Source of the DNA: JAAYCT01 sp964499575
GTDB lineage: Bacteria > Bacillota > Clostridia > Saccharofermentanales > Saccharofermentanaceae
Direction of reading: 5' to 3'
Assembly (NCBI GenBank): GCA_964499575.1
Contig: CAZCLK010000020.1
Location: 1 to 31,528, forward strand
DNA length: 31,528 nucleotides
Numbering within the stretch: the stretch's first letter is position 1; each line of letters starts with the position of its first letter. Both the position numbers and the translations under genes were made by a program. Positions 8,572 through 16,681 of this stretch are shown here, in pieces. Under the pieces are notes generated by a model that worked only from the letters and a program-made list of their open reading frames with translations, was not told the origin of the DNA and searched no databases.

Positions 8572-9312
8572 GTGAACGAGACAGTGGAGACACAGCAATC
8601 GGGAGCGCTCGAAATCGCGATGAAGCAACGTCTGGATGCTTTTCGAAAAGCGGTCCGGGACGAAATGCTTCGCGCGGGACGCGACCCTGCGGAATTGACC
8701 GTTATCGGGGTGTCCAAGTTTTTCCCGGTTGAATACGCCCGGTCAGCCTTTCGGCTGGGACTGAAGGATCTCGGGGAGAACCGCGTGACCGAACTTCTTC
8801 TCAAGCGGGAAACGCTTGAGTCGGAAGGAATCCTTCCCGACTGGCATTTGATCGGGACTCTTCAAACCAATAAAGTGAAGCGGATCATCGGCAAGACCTC
8901 TTTAATCCATTCAGTCGATTCAATTCATCTTCTGGATGAAATATCCGCCCGATCCGATGCGGACGGGATCGTCACGAACATCCTTCTGCAGGTCAATATA
9001 TCCGACGAAGAGACCAAACACGGATTTTCGGCGGAAGAAACCGCCCTTGCGGTACGCCATGCAGGCAGTAAACCGGGCATCGCCCTCAAAGGCTTGATGA
9101 CGATGGCGCCGATCGTCCCCTGTACATACACACCGTTGATGGTTTTCGAAGGACTTCGCGACTTGTTTGAGCGAATGAGACCTGTTCTCCGTAACCCGGA
9201 TGAATGGACGACGATGTCGATGGGTATGAGTCAGGATTATGCCGACGCGATCCGATGCGGCGCGACGCATATCCGGATCGGCACTGCGATTTTCGGCCCG
9301 AGGACGGTCTGA
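8572..9312 (+). CDS. yggS: PLP homeostasis protein, YggS/YlmE family
   Basis: A 246-residue protein of the YggS/PROSC family, a PLP-binding TIM barrel without known catalysis that buffers vitamin B6 and affects amino-acid metabolism. The PLP lysine is K49 in VIGVSKFFP. Further family segments are GENRV, WHLIGTLQTNKVK, GLMTM and MSMGMSQDYADAI followed by RIGTAIFG. The GTG at 8572 is chosen because AAAAGG lies about 9 bases upstream; a GTG at 8554 overlaps the previous gene with no ribosome site, and an ATG at 8620 would also give a normal-length protein. The gene starts one base after the previous stop. Neighbouring yggS (ylmE) and sepF is the standard Gram-positive arrangement. Confidence 0.92.
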   Translation: MNETVETQQSGALEIAMKQRLDAFRKAVRDEMLRAGRDPAELTVIGVSKFFPVEYARSAFRLGLKDLGENRVTELLLKRETLESEGILPDWHLIGTLQTNKVKRIIGKTSLIHSVDSIHLLDEISARSDADGIVTNILLQVNISDEETKHGFSAEETALAVRHAGSKPGIALKGLMTMAPIVPCTYTPLMVFEGLRDLFERMRPVLRNPDEWTTMSMGMSQDYADAIRCGATHIRIGTAIFGPRTV

Positions 9313-9450
9313 CACTTCCGTCTGCAGCCGTAATATTCTCGAAAATGTTGATTTCAGGGCATTTTCGCGCCGCCTCTGTAAGGAGGTTGTTAGAAAAGCC
9401 GGGTTATGTTTCTGCGTAATTACAGTCCTTTTACTTGTTCCTGTTTTCTA

Positions 9451-9479
9451 TTGAACCGAATATCAAAGACTTCTATACT
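9451..9479 (+). promoter_or_regulatory. Sigma-A promoter for sepF
   Basis: TTGAAC (9451-9456), a 17-base spacer and TATACT (9474-9479): a near-consensus housekeeping promoter in the 254-base gap before sepF. Transcription should start near 9486, leaving a leader of about 80 bases. Confidence 0.75.
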
Positions 9480-9566
9480 GACCCTAGTGATTCTTTTCAC
9501 TGGTTAGCTCAATTTTTCAACCATGAGAGTGAATAGTGAATAAGATGATATTTGGAGGTATGGAAG

Positions 9567-10106
9567 ATGGCTGGATTTTTCAAGAAGATCGTTGACAAAC
9601 TGTCCGGATACCCGGATGATGCCGAGTTCGATTATGAAGGTGAATATGATTATGACGAGTCTGCGGGGGAAGAGTATGAAGCTCCGGAAACGCATCAGAC
9701 ATATTCGCAACCGGAACAGTTCAAAGCCGGTGCCGTGCCCGAACCGATGATGCAGTATGCTGCGCCGCAGAGAAGCGCGCCGCAGAAGGTTGTTCCGATC
9801 AAAGCGGGCGAGCAGCAGTTGGTCATCATGCAACCCAATAACATTCAATCCGCTCAGCGCGTTTGTGATCACCTGAGAGCGGGGCACATGGTCATCTGCA
9901 ACATCGAGAATGTCGATGCGAAGATCGCTCAACGCGTAATTGACTTTATTTCGGGTTCAACGTATGCTATGGACGGTAACGTTAAGCCGATCGACGCCCG
10001 GGCACACAGTTTTGTGGCTGTCCCGAGATCCGTATCCTTGATTGACAAGGAAATTGCGCCGCAGGAGACCTTGGAGTATCCGGAGCAATACAGGATGGCT
10101 CGCTGA
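9567..10106 (+). CDS. sepF: Cell division protein SepF
   Basis: A 179-residue SepF. The ATG at 9567 has an ideal GGAGG 8 bases upstream. Residues 1-12 (MAGFFKKIVDKL) form the amphipathic membrane-targeting helix typical of SepF. An acidic, Q/P-rich linker follows to about residue 80. The globular FtsZ-binding domain runs from about 82 (QQLVIMQPNNIQSAQRVCDH) to 165, with the HMVICNIENVD and VIDFISGSTYAMDG strands and turns of the family. SepF ties FtsZ filaments to the membrane and shapes the division ring. The usual downstream genes ylmG, ylmH and divIVA are absent; pantothenate kinase follows instead. Confidence 0.95.
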   Translation: MAGFFKKIVDKLSGYPDDAEFDYEGEYDYDESAGEEYEAPETHQTYSQPEQFKAGAVPEPMMQYAAPQRSAPQKVVPIKAGEQQLVIMQPNNIQSAQRVCDHLRAGHMVICNIENVDAKIAQRVIDFISGSTYAMDGNVKPIDARAHSFVAVPRSVSLIDKEIAPQETLEYPEQYRMAR

Positions 10107-10151
10107 CGATTTTGCTTCAACGTAATCTATGCCGTAGGGAGCCTTCTTGCA

Positions 10152-10967
10152 ATGGGTATCGTGATCGGTCTTGATGTAGGCGGAAGCACCACCAAGATAG
10201 TCGGGCTTCAGGACGGAAGATCCATCGGGCACGAGATTGTTAAGGCGACGGATCCCGTTACTTCCGCGTTCGGAGCGTTGGGAAAGTTTATTGACAGCCA
10301 CCATCTTCAAATCAATGATATATCAAAACTAATGATCACCGGTGTGGGCGCTTCGTTTCCCACCGGTGATCTTTTGGGTATAAAGACCACTCGCGTACAG
10401 GAGTTCCTCGCGACCGGACTCGGTGGTCTTCATTTATCCGGATTATCCCATGCGGTCGTTGTAAGTATGGGAACCGGTACGGCCTTCGTGGAGGCCAATC
10501 AGGACAAGGTACGGCATATTATCGGATCCGGGGTCGGAGGCGGAACGGTTTTGGGACTGTCAAGCAGTCTTTTAAATGTACGCGATTTTGATTTGTTGAC
10601 CGAACTGGCTTCCGAGGGTAACTTAGGCAAGGTGGATTTGTCCATTGCGGATATTTCGAACATTGAGATCCCCGGGCTTCCGATGACTACGACCGCTTCC
10701 AATTTCGGGAAAATGACCGATGACGTGAGCAGGGCGGATCTGGCACTTGGTATATTCAATCTCGTATTCCAGTCGATCGGAACGATGGCCGTTCTAGCCG
10801 CAAGAAATGTCGGCCTCAACGACGTTGTTTTTACCGGACAAATGACCCGGGTTTCGCAATGCGCGGATTTATTTGACGTTTTTTCCGATCTCTATCGAGT
10901 TCGGTTTATCGTGCCTGAGGACTCCGAATTTGCGACGGCGATCGGCGCGGCGATGATTTCGGGATGA
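10152..10967 (+). CDS. coaW: Type II pantothenate kinase
   Basis: A 271-residue kinase of the acetate and sugar kinase / Hsp70 / actin superfamily, matching the bacterial type II (eukaryote-like, fumble) pantothenate kinases that make 4'-phosphopantothenate, the first step of CoA synthesis. The N-terminal phosphate loop GLDVGGSTTKIVGL, the second phosphate motif VVSMGTGTAFV, a glycine-rich GSGVGGGTVLGL and the C-terminal FTGQMTR segment are present. TAGGGAG lies about 10 bases before the ATG. The stop overlaps the start of the next gene (ATGA). A BadF/BcrA-type ATPase was considered, but the length and motifs fit pantothenate kinase better. Confidence 0.85.
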   Translation: MGIVIGLDVGGSTTKIVGLQDGRSIGHEIVKATDPVTSAFGALGKFIDSHHLQINDISKLMITGVGASFPTGDLLGIKTTRVQEFLATGLGGLHLSGLSHAVVVSMGTGTAFVEANQDKVRHIIGSGVGGGTVLGLSSSLLNVRDFDLLTELASEGNLGKVDLSIADISNIEIPGLPMTTTASNFGKMTDDVSRADLALGIFNLVFQSIGTMAVLAARNVGLNDVVFTGQMTRVSQCADLFDVFSDLYRVRFIVPEDSEFATAIGAAMISG

Positions 10968-11800
10968 ATATGAGCAAAACGAATCGCGCGTTCGAATTGG
11001 ATGCCCTCCGCGGGCTGTCCATATTCATGATGATCGGTCATCACTTGATATGGGATATCCGGTATCTGCTCGGATATGATCTCTTCGAATTTCAGGAAGG
11101 CGATTTTTTTAATTATGTTCTGCAACCGCTTTTCCTGTGTTGCTTTATCCTCATTTCGGGAATATGTTGTACTTTTTCGAGAAGCAATCTGAAAAGATCC
11201 CTCCGTTTGCTGATCGGCGCAATCGCTATATCCGTCATTATGGCCTTGGTATCGTTTATTCTTCTTGACATCGGCATCCTGTCCGACCTGCATAAGGAAG
11301 GTTTGTTTGTATTCTTCAATATTCTTCATCTGCTTACCGTCGGCACTTTTATCTGTTGGTTGATTGAGAGAATCGAACGTTCTTTCGGGAAAAAAAGGAC
11401 CGCGGACGGAACAAAGTCGGTATATCTGGCATCGTTGGTGAACAGCGGATTGGTGATCGCGGCGCTTTGCGTATTTATGGCTGAGCCGCTGATCCGAAGT
11501 CTGCGGTACGATTTGGACACATACGCTTTTCTGCCTTTGGGGATCCTGCCGAAAAATTCGATATCCATGGGTGACTATCTCCCGATGATTCCCTGGCTGG
11601 GTGTCTTTCTCGTCGGGATATCCGTCGGTCGAATACTCTATACCGAAAAGCGGACCGCTTTCCCGAACGCGCCGCGAGTCATCCGGAGCCTTTGCATTCC
11701 TTTCGAGTGGATCGGCAGGCACTCTCTGTTCGTTTATCTGATTCACCAGCCGATTATTCTTGCAATCCTTTTCGCCGGACGTTATTCTGGAATATGGTGA
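10964..11800 (+). CDS. DUF1624 membrane protein (heparan-alpha-glucosaminide N-acetyltransferase-like)
   Basis: A 278-residue polytopic membrane protein with about seven membrane segments. The N-terminal ELDALRGLSIFMMIGHH segment is the hallmark of the DUF1624 / heparan-alpha-glucosaminide N-acetyltransferase catalytic family; the human enzyme moves acetyl groups from cytosolic CoA across the membrane to a sugar amine, and the histidine pair here is in the corresponding place. The bacterial acceptor is unknown, although a cell-envelope sugar is plausible. The C-terminal WIGRHSLFVYLIHQPII matches acyltransferase membrane proteins. The start overlaps the coaW stop; an ATG two codons on (10970) is equally possible. 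Location next to a CoA-synthesis enzyme may be coincidental. Confidence 0.75.
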   Translation: MNMSKTNRAFELDALRGLSIFMMIGHHLIWDIRYLLGYDLFEFQEGDFFNYVLQPLFLCCFILISGICCTFSRSNLKRSLRLLIGAIAISVIMALVSFILLDIGILSDLHKEGLFVFFNILHLLTVGTFICWLIERIERSFGKKRTADGTKSVYLASLVNSGLVIAALCVFMAEPLIRSLRYDLDTYAFLPLGILPKNSISMGDYLPMIPWLGVFLVGISVGRILYTEKRTAFPNAPRVIRSLCIPFEWIGRHSLFVYLIHQPIILAILFAGRYSGIW

Positions 11801-11866
11801 TATGATTCCTGCCCCGAGCGATCGGAGCGGACGTTGTGTCATAGTCTGTTCATGAAGGATGACCCG

Positions 11867-12982
11867 GTGCAAAACGTTAAAAAATGGATCCGCGCGGCTC
11901 TCCCGATACTCTTGTGCCTGGCCTGCGCCGCTTTGTTTCTGATGCTTCCCAAATGGCTTTCGAGGTATCCGGAGGCTTCGGAGTGGTATGCCCTTCATTT
12001 GTTTCCCTATCTGTCGTGGCCGATCGTTCGGCTGACTTCTCTGATCCCTGTTTCTCTTACGGAGATTTTCGTTATCGCCGCAGTATTTTCGATTCCCGTC
12101 CTGATTGTCTGGTTCGTGATCCGGTCGGTCCGCAGCCGTGAAAAGAAAAAGTTCTTCTATCGAAGCGCGCTGATCGTGAGCATTTTGGTGCTGGTTCTTT
12201 CCGCGTCTTTTACATTGATGCACGGGATCGCTTACACGAGAAAACCGCTGCACGAGACGTTGGGGATCTTTCCGCGAGAAAGAAGTGCCGAGGAACTGGC
12301 GGAGGTCATGAACTGGCTCGCGACCGGTGTGGCGGAGAACCGCCCTGTGCTTCCCGAAAATGAGCAAGGCGGAATGGTCCCGATCCAAGGCATTGATGAT
12401 ATATTGCGTACGGGCAGTGCGGCAATGGATATGGCGGCGGACGTTTTTCCCGGCCTTTCCGGAAACGACGTCCGGGTTAAGCCGGTCGAGCTTTCACATT
12501 ACTGGTCCTATACGGGCATTGTCGGTATGTATTTCCCGTTTTTCGGTGAGGCCAACGCGAACATCGATGTTCCGGCGTATACGATCCCGTTAACGGCTTG
12601 TCATGAGATCAGTCATGTACGGGGGATCGCGCGCGAGCAAGATGCCAACCTCGCGGGCTTTTTGGCGTGTGTCTCCAGCGACCGCCCGGATTTTCGCTAC
12701 AGCGGGTATATGTTTGCGCTCGGCTATATTTCTTCGGATCTTGCAGCCGTCGACCCCGAAGCCTATGAACGGATCGCCCGGTCTATACCGGAGGGCGCGT
12801 ACCGGGACATCAGTATCAGTTCCGAATATTGGCAGCAATTCGAAGGTCCGGTTGAGGAGATATCGACGGAGGTGAACGATTCGTACCTGAAGGCAAATCT
12901 TCAGCCGGAAGGCGTTCACAGTTACTCGCTCGTCAGTCAGCTTATCATCGAGTATTATTTCGGGTACGTCAAAGGAGCCTAA
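11867..12982 (+). CDS. DUF3810 membrane protein with HExxH zinc-protease motif
   Basis: About 371 residues. Three membrane segments occupy the first 120 residues (one at the N-terminus and two around FVIAAVFSIPVLIVWFVI and ALIVSILVLVLSASF). The C-terminal part is soluble, with a HEISH motif encoded at 12602-12616, followed by REQDANLAGF; the E in REQ is a candidate third zinc ligand. This matches the DUF3810 family, predicted membrane metallopeptidases of unknown substrate. The start is uncertain: GTG 11867 has the best ribosome site (AAGGAT, 6 bases away), while ATG 11852 and TTG 11834 are in-frame alternatives. The stop is 1 base from the hemZ start. Confidence 0.75.
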   Translation: MQNVKKWIRAALPILLCLACAALFLMLPKWLSRYPEASEWYALHLFPYLSWPIVRLTSLIPVSLTEIFVIAAVFSIPVLIVWFVIRSVRSREKKKFFYRSALIVSILVLVLSASFTLMHGIAYTRKPLHETLGIFPRERSAEELAEVMNWLATGVAENRPVLPENEQGGMVPIQGIDDILRTGSAAMDMAADVFPGLSGNDVRVKPVELSHYWSYTGIVGMYFPFFGEANANIDVPAYTIPLTACHEISHVRGIAREQDANLAGFLACVSSDRPDFRYSGYMFALGYISSDLAAVDPEAYERIARSIPEGAYRDISISSEYWQQFEGPVEEISTEVNDSYLKANLQPEGVHSYSLVSQLIIEYYFGYVKGA

Positions 12983-12983
12983 G

Positions 12984-14384
12984 TTGATATCCATATTCAC
13001 GAAGGGACACTCAAGTCTTTTTCCCGCAAAGGATGTCGCCCGAATGTTCTTCGGCCCGTCCGTCCGGATTGAGGATCATACGATCTATGCCGATTATCCG
13101 CGGGACGTGGTCGTTGAGAGCACGATATTTTCGGACGGAAAAGTCCAAACCTCCGTTTTGGGCACATCCATTTTCGAAAAATCAGGCGACGAGTATGTCG
13201 CTTTACCGAACCGCGAAGTGAAGCGTCAATTGTATCGGGTACTTTCGGAAGTTACCCGAAAGCGCTTTCCATGGGGCTCGCTGACGGGAATCCGCCCGAC
13301 TATCGTCGCGCGCGAGGTACAAGACCCCGGTTTGCTCGCAGAATTTTATAGTGTCCGGGAGGATAAGGCGCAACTTGCCCTTGAAACGGCACAGGCGGAG
13401 GATCGGATCCTGGAGACAACCGGCACGGAAGATATGTTTGTCTATGTCGGGATACCTTTTTGCCCGGGCCGATGTTCGTATTGTTCGTTTATTACACAAG
13501 AATGCCGAGCGAGCGCCGAACTTCTTGTTGCGTACCGGGATACCGTACTTCGAGAAATTGCCGGCCTCTCCGGAATGTTCAGAAATGTGAAGGCCGTTTA
13601 TTTTGGCGGCGGCACGCCGACGATCATGGAAGACGAAATGTTATTTCACTTCATCGATAAAGCCCTCGACCGGATTCGTCCGGACCGGAACGCCGAAATT
13701 ACCGTGGAAGCCGGAAGACCGGACACGCTAAGCGAAGCCAAGGCTGAACGCTTAAGGCAAGCGGGAGTCGGACGCATCTGCGTAAACCCGCAGACTTTAT
13801 CCGATGAAACCCTGATCCGGATCGGACGGAGGCACACGGCGGATCAATTTTTCGAAGCATTTTCTATCGCGCGAAAAGCAGGGTTTCCCGTCATCAACAC
13901 TGATTTGATCGCAGGTCTGCCCGGAGAACCCCTCGGGGCTTTTCAGTGCAACGTGGACCGGATCATCGGGCTTTCGCCCGAGAATGTCACGATCCACGCG
14001 CTTTGCAAAAAGAGAACATCGAACCTGAAACGGGAGGATATACTGGACGATCCCGTTCGGGAGGGGATTGCCGACGGAATGATCACGTATGCCGTCAACC
14101 GACTCGAACAAGCCGGGTATTCACCGTATTATCTGTATAAGCAAAAGGATACGGTCGGCGGTCTCGAAAACACAGGATTCTCGCTTCGCGGCAAGGAGTG
14201 TCTGTACAATGTCGCCATGATGAGTGACTGCCGTAATGTCCTCGCGTTGGGCGCCGGAGGCGTCAGCAAGAAGATATTCGCAAACGGCCGGGCTGTACGC
14301 CACGATTGTGTCCGAAACGTAAAGGACTATATTCAGAACATCGATAAGATCATTGAGGGAAAAATTCGTTTTTTTGAAGTATAA
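12984..14384 (+). CDS. hemZ: HemZ, coproporphyrinogen dehydrogenase-like radical SAM protein
   Basis: A 466-residue radical SAM protein of the HemZ branch of the HemN/HemW family. The TTG start at 12984 is supported by AAAGGAG 6 bases upstream. Residues 1 to about 145 form the HemZ-specific N-terminal extension. The iron-sulfur motif CPGRCSYCSF has C160, C164 and C167 (CxxxCxxC), and FGGGTPTIM, TVEAGRPDTL and DLIAGLPGE are the following SAM-domain motifs. HemZ is annotated as an oxygen-independent coproporphyrinogen III oxidase, but many members occur in organisms without heme synthesis and the true role is unsettled. No other heme gene is in the window. Confidence 0.9.
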   Translation: MISIFTKGHSSLFPAKDVARMFFGPSVRIEDHTIYADYPRDVVVESTIFSDGKVQTSVLGTSIFEKSGDEYVALPNREVKRQLYRVLSEVTRKRFPWGSLTGIRPTIVAREVQDPGLLAEFYSVREDKAQLALETAQAEDRILETTGTEDMFVYVGIPFCPGRCSYCSFITQECRASAELLVAYRDTVLREIAGLSGMFRNVKAVYFGGGTPTIMEDEMLFHFIDKALDRIRPDRNAEITVEAGRPDTLSEAKAERLRQAGVGRICVNPQTLSDETLIRIGRRHTADQFFEAFSIARKAGFPVINTDLIAGLPGEPLGAFQCNVDRIIGLSPENVTIHALCKKRTSNLKREDILDDPVREGIADGMITYAVNRLEQAGYSPYYLYKQKDTVGGLENTGFSLRGKECLYNVAMMSDCRNVLALGAGGVSKKIFANGRAVRHDCVRNVKDYIQNIDKIIEGKIRFFEV

Positions 14385-14444
14385 TTGTCTTGGTCCCGGA
14401 TGTAGGTCAATCGGGTGATCGGTTAAGAAATGGAGCGGTGCCTC

Positions 14445-14693
14445 ATGAAGTGTCCCAAATGCAACACGGAGAACGAACAACGGTCGGTCTGCAAGAATTG
14501 CGGTTTGTTTCTCTACAAGGCGGATTTTCGAAATGCTCCGAAGATGAGCGAGAAAGAAATTAAGCAAAGAGATCGTCAGACCGTTTTACGTGTGGTCAAG
14601 AAGATCCTGAAATTTATCGCGATCGTCTTTTCTACCTTTGTCCTCACGTTTTTGTTGTACCTCTTGCTGGTTTTTGTTTTCGATCTTAATTAA
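14445..14693 (+). CDS. Small zinc-ribbon membrane protein
   Basis: An 82-residue protein. ATG 14445 is preferred (GGAG 9 bases upstream, N-terminus MKCPKCNTENEQRSVCKNCG) over ATG 14430. The first 22 residues are a zinc ribbon with two CxxC pairs (CPKC and CKNC). A charged middle section precedes one C-terminal membrane helix (about residues 54-80, rich in F/L/V). Such zinc-ribbon plus one-helix proteins are common and uncharacterised in Firmicutes. No function can be assigned. Confidence 0.7.
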   Translation: MKCPKCNTENEQRSVCKNCGLFLYKADFRNAPKMSEKEIKQRDRQTVLRVVKKILKFIAIVFSTFVLTFLLYLLLVFVFDLN

Positions 14694-14729
14694 CGGGGTT
14701 CCGGATTTAGGGCAGGGCGCTTCCCGAGG

Positions 14730-14758
14730 TTGTAATCAAGCCGGTATTTGGGTATAAT
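14730..14758 (+). promoter_or_regulatory. Promoter for tRNA-Pro
   Basis: TTGTAA (14730-14735), a 17-base spacer and a perfect TATAAT (14753-14758), 27 bases before the tRNA. It may also supply the downstream phosphate transporter genes, since no terminator separates them from the tRNA. Confidence 0.7.
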
Positions 14759-14784
14759 TACGTCTGTTGCGTCTTCTATTAATT

Positions 14785-14860
14785 CGAGGTGTAGCGCAGT
14801 TGGTAGCGCGCCTGCTTTGGGAGCAGGATGTCGGGAGTTCGAGTCTCTTCACCTCGACCA
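14785..14860 (+). tRNA. tRNA-Pro (anticodon UGG)
   Basis: A 76-base cloverleaf with acceptor arms CGAGGTG and CACCTCG, a D-arm GCGCAGTTGGTAGCGC, an anticodon stem CCTGC/GCAGG around the loop TTTGGGA (anticodon TGG at 34-36), a T-arm with GTTCGAG, discriminator A and an encoded CCA end. It reads the CCN proline codons. Confidence 0.97.
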
Positions 14861-14906
14861 ATTGTATAAAGAGCGGGCACCAAGGATATGTTCCCGAGGA
14901 GAGAAT

Positions 14907-15953
14907 ATGTGGGTTAGTTTAATTGTCATCGTGATCCTGATGCTGGCGGTCATTTTCGTAAACGGGTGGACCGATGCGCCAAACGCGATCGCAACGGCGG
15001 TATCCACGCGCGTTATTACGCCCGCGGCAGCGGTTAAGATGGCGGTCGTTATGAATTTTCTCGGAGTATTGGTTATGACCGTTGTCGCTCCGAAGGTTGC
15101 CGATACGTTAAGTAAGATGATCGTCATCGAGCCGGAACAGGAGGAGGAAGCATTGATTGTCCTTGCGGCCGCGATGTTCTCCATCGTCATATGGGCGACC
15201 GCCGCATGGTATTTCGGTATCCCGACCAGTGAGAGTCACGCGTTGATCGCGGGCGTTACCGGTGCCGCGATCGCTCTGGAGGGCGGTTTTCAACAGGTCA
15301 GCAAGCAACAGTGGATCCTCGTTCTGATCGGATTGGTCATATCGTCCGTTTTGGGATTCTTTTCGGGCTGGATTAACGTTCGGGGGATCGAGCTTCTTTT
15401 CAAGCGGGTTAAAAGAAGGACCGCGGATAAGGTTTTTCACTTCGGGGAAATGGCTGCCGCGGCGATGATGGCGTTTCTTCACGGGGCTCAGGACGGGCAA
15501 AAGTTTATCGGTATCTTTCTTCTTGGAGTCTATTACTTCGGGATCGTGGAACCGGGTTCGCCATTTGTCGTGAAGCGTTTTGCGGACGGCTCTTTTGATG
15601 TCCCCTGGTATTTGATCGTAATATGTTCGGTCGTTATGGGCCTCGGCACCTCCATCGGAGGGTACCGGATCATCAAGTCCGTCGGTATGGATATGGTCAA
15701 ACTCCAAAAGCATCAGGGATTTGCCTCGGATCTCGCGGCATCCTTCTGTATTCTTCTTTCGACCCTGACCGGCGTTCCGGTCAGCACGACACATACGAAG
15801 ACGACGGCGATTATGGGAGTCGGTGCTTCGAAGCGCTTGAGTGCGGTCAATTGGTTGGTCGCAAGAGATATGATTCTTGCCTGGGTGCTGACATTTCCCG
15901 GTTGCGGATTGATTTCTTTTTCGATGGCTTGGCTTTTCCTGAGGTTATTCTAG
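14907..15953 (+). CDS. pit: PiT-family inorganic phosphate transporter
   Basis: A 348-residue polytopic transporter that brings inorganic phosphate into the cell. The ATG at 14907 has an AGGAG site about 6 bases upstream; an open frame running further left passes through the tRNA and is not real. The two inverted PiT signatures are present: NGWTDAPNAIATAVSTR near the N-terminus and GVPVSTTHTKTTAIMGVG near the C-terminus. Around ten membrane segments are visible. The next gene encodes the DUF47 partner normally paired with PiT proteins, which supports phosphate over sulfate as substrate. Confidence 0.92.
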   Translation: MWVSLIVIVILMLAVIFVNGWTDAPNAIATAVSTRVITPAAAVKMAVVMNFLGVLVMTVVAPKVADTLSKMIVIEPEQEEEALIVLAAAMFSIVIWATAAWYFGIPTSESHALIAGVTGAAIALEGGFQQVSKQQWILVLIGLVISSVLGFFSGWINVRGIELLFKRVKRRTADKVFHFGEMAAAAMMAFLHGAQDGQKFIGIFLLGVYYFGIVEPGSPFVVKRFADGSFDVPWYLIVICSVVMGLGTSIGGYRIIKSVGMDMVKLQKHQGFASDLAASFCILLSTLTGVPVSTTHTKTTAIMGVGASKRLSAVNWLVARDMILAWVLTFPGCGLISFSMAWLFLRLF

Positions 15954-15982
15954 ACGTCGGTACATGAAGAGAGGTAATGAGA

Positions 15983-16600
15983 ATGAGAAAGAGCAAGGAA
16001 GCGGATTATTTCGATTTGTTCATCAAGGCGGCGTCCATCTGCAATCGCGCTGCGGAGGGATTGGACGAACTTTTAGATGACCTTACGAATTCGCATGTAA
16101 AATCGAATGCCATCCATGAGATCGAGCATGAGGGAGACAGACTCTATCACGAGGTCTGTTTTCACCTGAACCGGTCGTTCATTACGCCGATTGAACGGGA
16201 AGACATCATGGAGATCTCCCGGTATATCGAAGAAACGATCGACTCGATTGACGACGTCGCGATTATGCTCGACATGATGTCGATCGAGTCTGCCAAGAAG
16301 CGCGGCAAAGGTATGTGCAATCTGATTACAAAAGCCTGTTCGGCATTAGTCGCGGCTTCGGTCGAATTCAAGAATTTCAAAAAATCCAAAGAGCTTGCTC
16401 CGATTCTGGTCCAAATCAATAATATCGAGGAAGAGGGGGACGCATTGTATCATTCTTCGATGAAAGATCTTTTCAGCAAGGAAAAAGATATTCTGGACAT
16501 CATAAAATGGCAGGAAATCTATAAGTCGATGGAAAATGTCCTCGACTCCTGTGAAGCGGTCGCAGACGCCATGGAACGCGTCATTATCAAGAACTGTTAG
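15983..16600 (+). CDS. DUF47 / PhoU-like phosphate transport accessory protein
   Basis: A 205-residue all-helical DUF47 protein. It has the two-repeat layout of PhoU-like bundles, each with an E/D-rich metal-binding motif (HEIEHEGDRLYHEV near residue 45 and NNIEEEGDALYHSSM near 150), plus TPIEREDIMEISRYIEE. Proteins of this family are co-transcribed with pit genes and are thought to control transporter activity. ATG 15983 is preferred because GAGAGG lies 8 bases away, while ATG 15977 is too close to it. The pit stop lies 29 bases upstream, and a strong terminator follows. Confidence 0.9.
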   Translation: MRKSKEADYFDLFIKAASICNRAAEGLDELLDDLTNSHVKSNAIHEIEHEGDRLYHEVCFHLNRSFITPIEREDIMEISRYIEETIDSIDDVAIMLDMMSIESAKKRGKGMCNLITKACSALVAASVEFKNFKKSKELAPILVQINNIEEEGDALYHSSMKDLFSKEKDILDIIKWQEIYKSMENVLDSCEAVADAMERVIIKNC

Positions 16601-16633
16601 GACGAATCACCGGTTTTATTCATACAATCAAAA

Positions 16634-16659
16634 AGCAACCGCAGGCGGTTGCTTTTTTT
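16634..16659. terminator. Bidirectional intrinsic terminator
   Basis: An 8-bp perfect stem (AGCAACCG/CGGTTGCT) with loop CAGG is followed by seven T on the plus strand and preceded by five A, which become T on the minus strand. It lies between the stop of the DUF47 gene (plus) and the stop of the glycosyltransferase (minus), so it can end both converging transcripts. Confidence 0.92.
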
Positions 16660-16681
16660 ATTTCGGTTCAACGCATATCTG

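Noticed and set aside
9340..9367. CGAAAATG/CATTTTCG inverted repeat after yggS as a terminator.
   Set aside because: The 8-bp stem has a 12-base loop and no T-run follows, so it does not fit an intrinsic terminator.
10892..12388. Long minus-strand open frame of 498 codons opposite DUF1624 and DUF3810.
   Set aside because: The translation is a low-complexity, R/Q/H-rich shadow; the plus strand has family motifs, ribosome sites and overlapping starts.
14748..14906. In-frame N-terminal extension of the phosphate transporter through the tRNA.
   Set aside because: The extension translates the tRNA-Pro sequence and has no ribosome site, while ATG 14907 has AGGAG and gives the family N-terminus.
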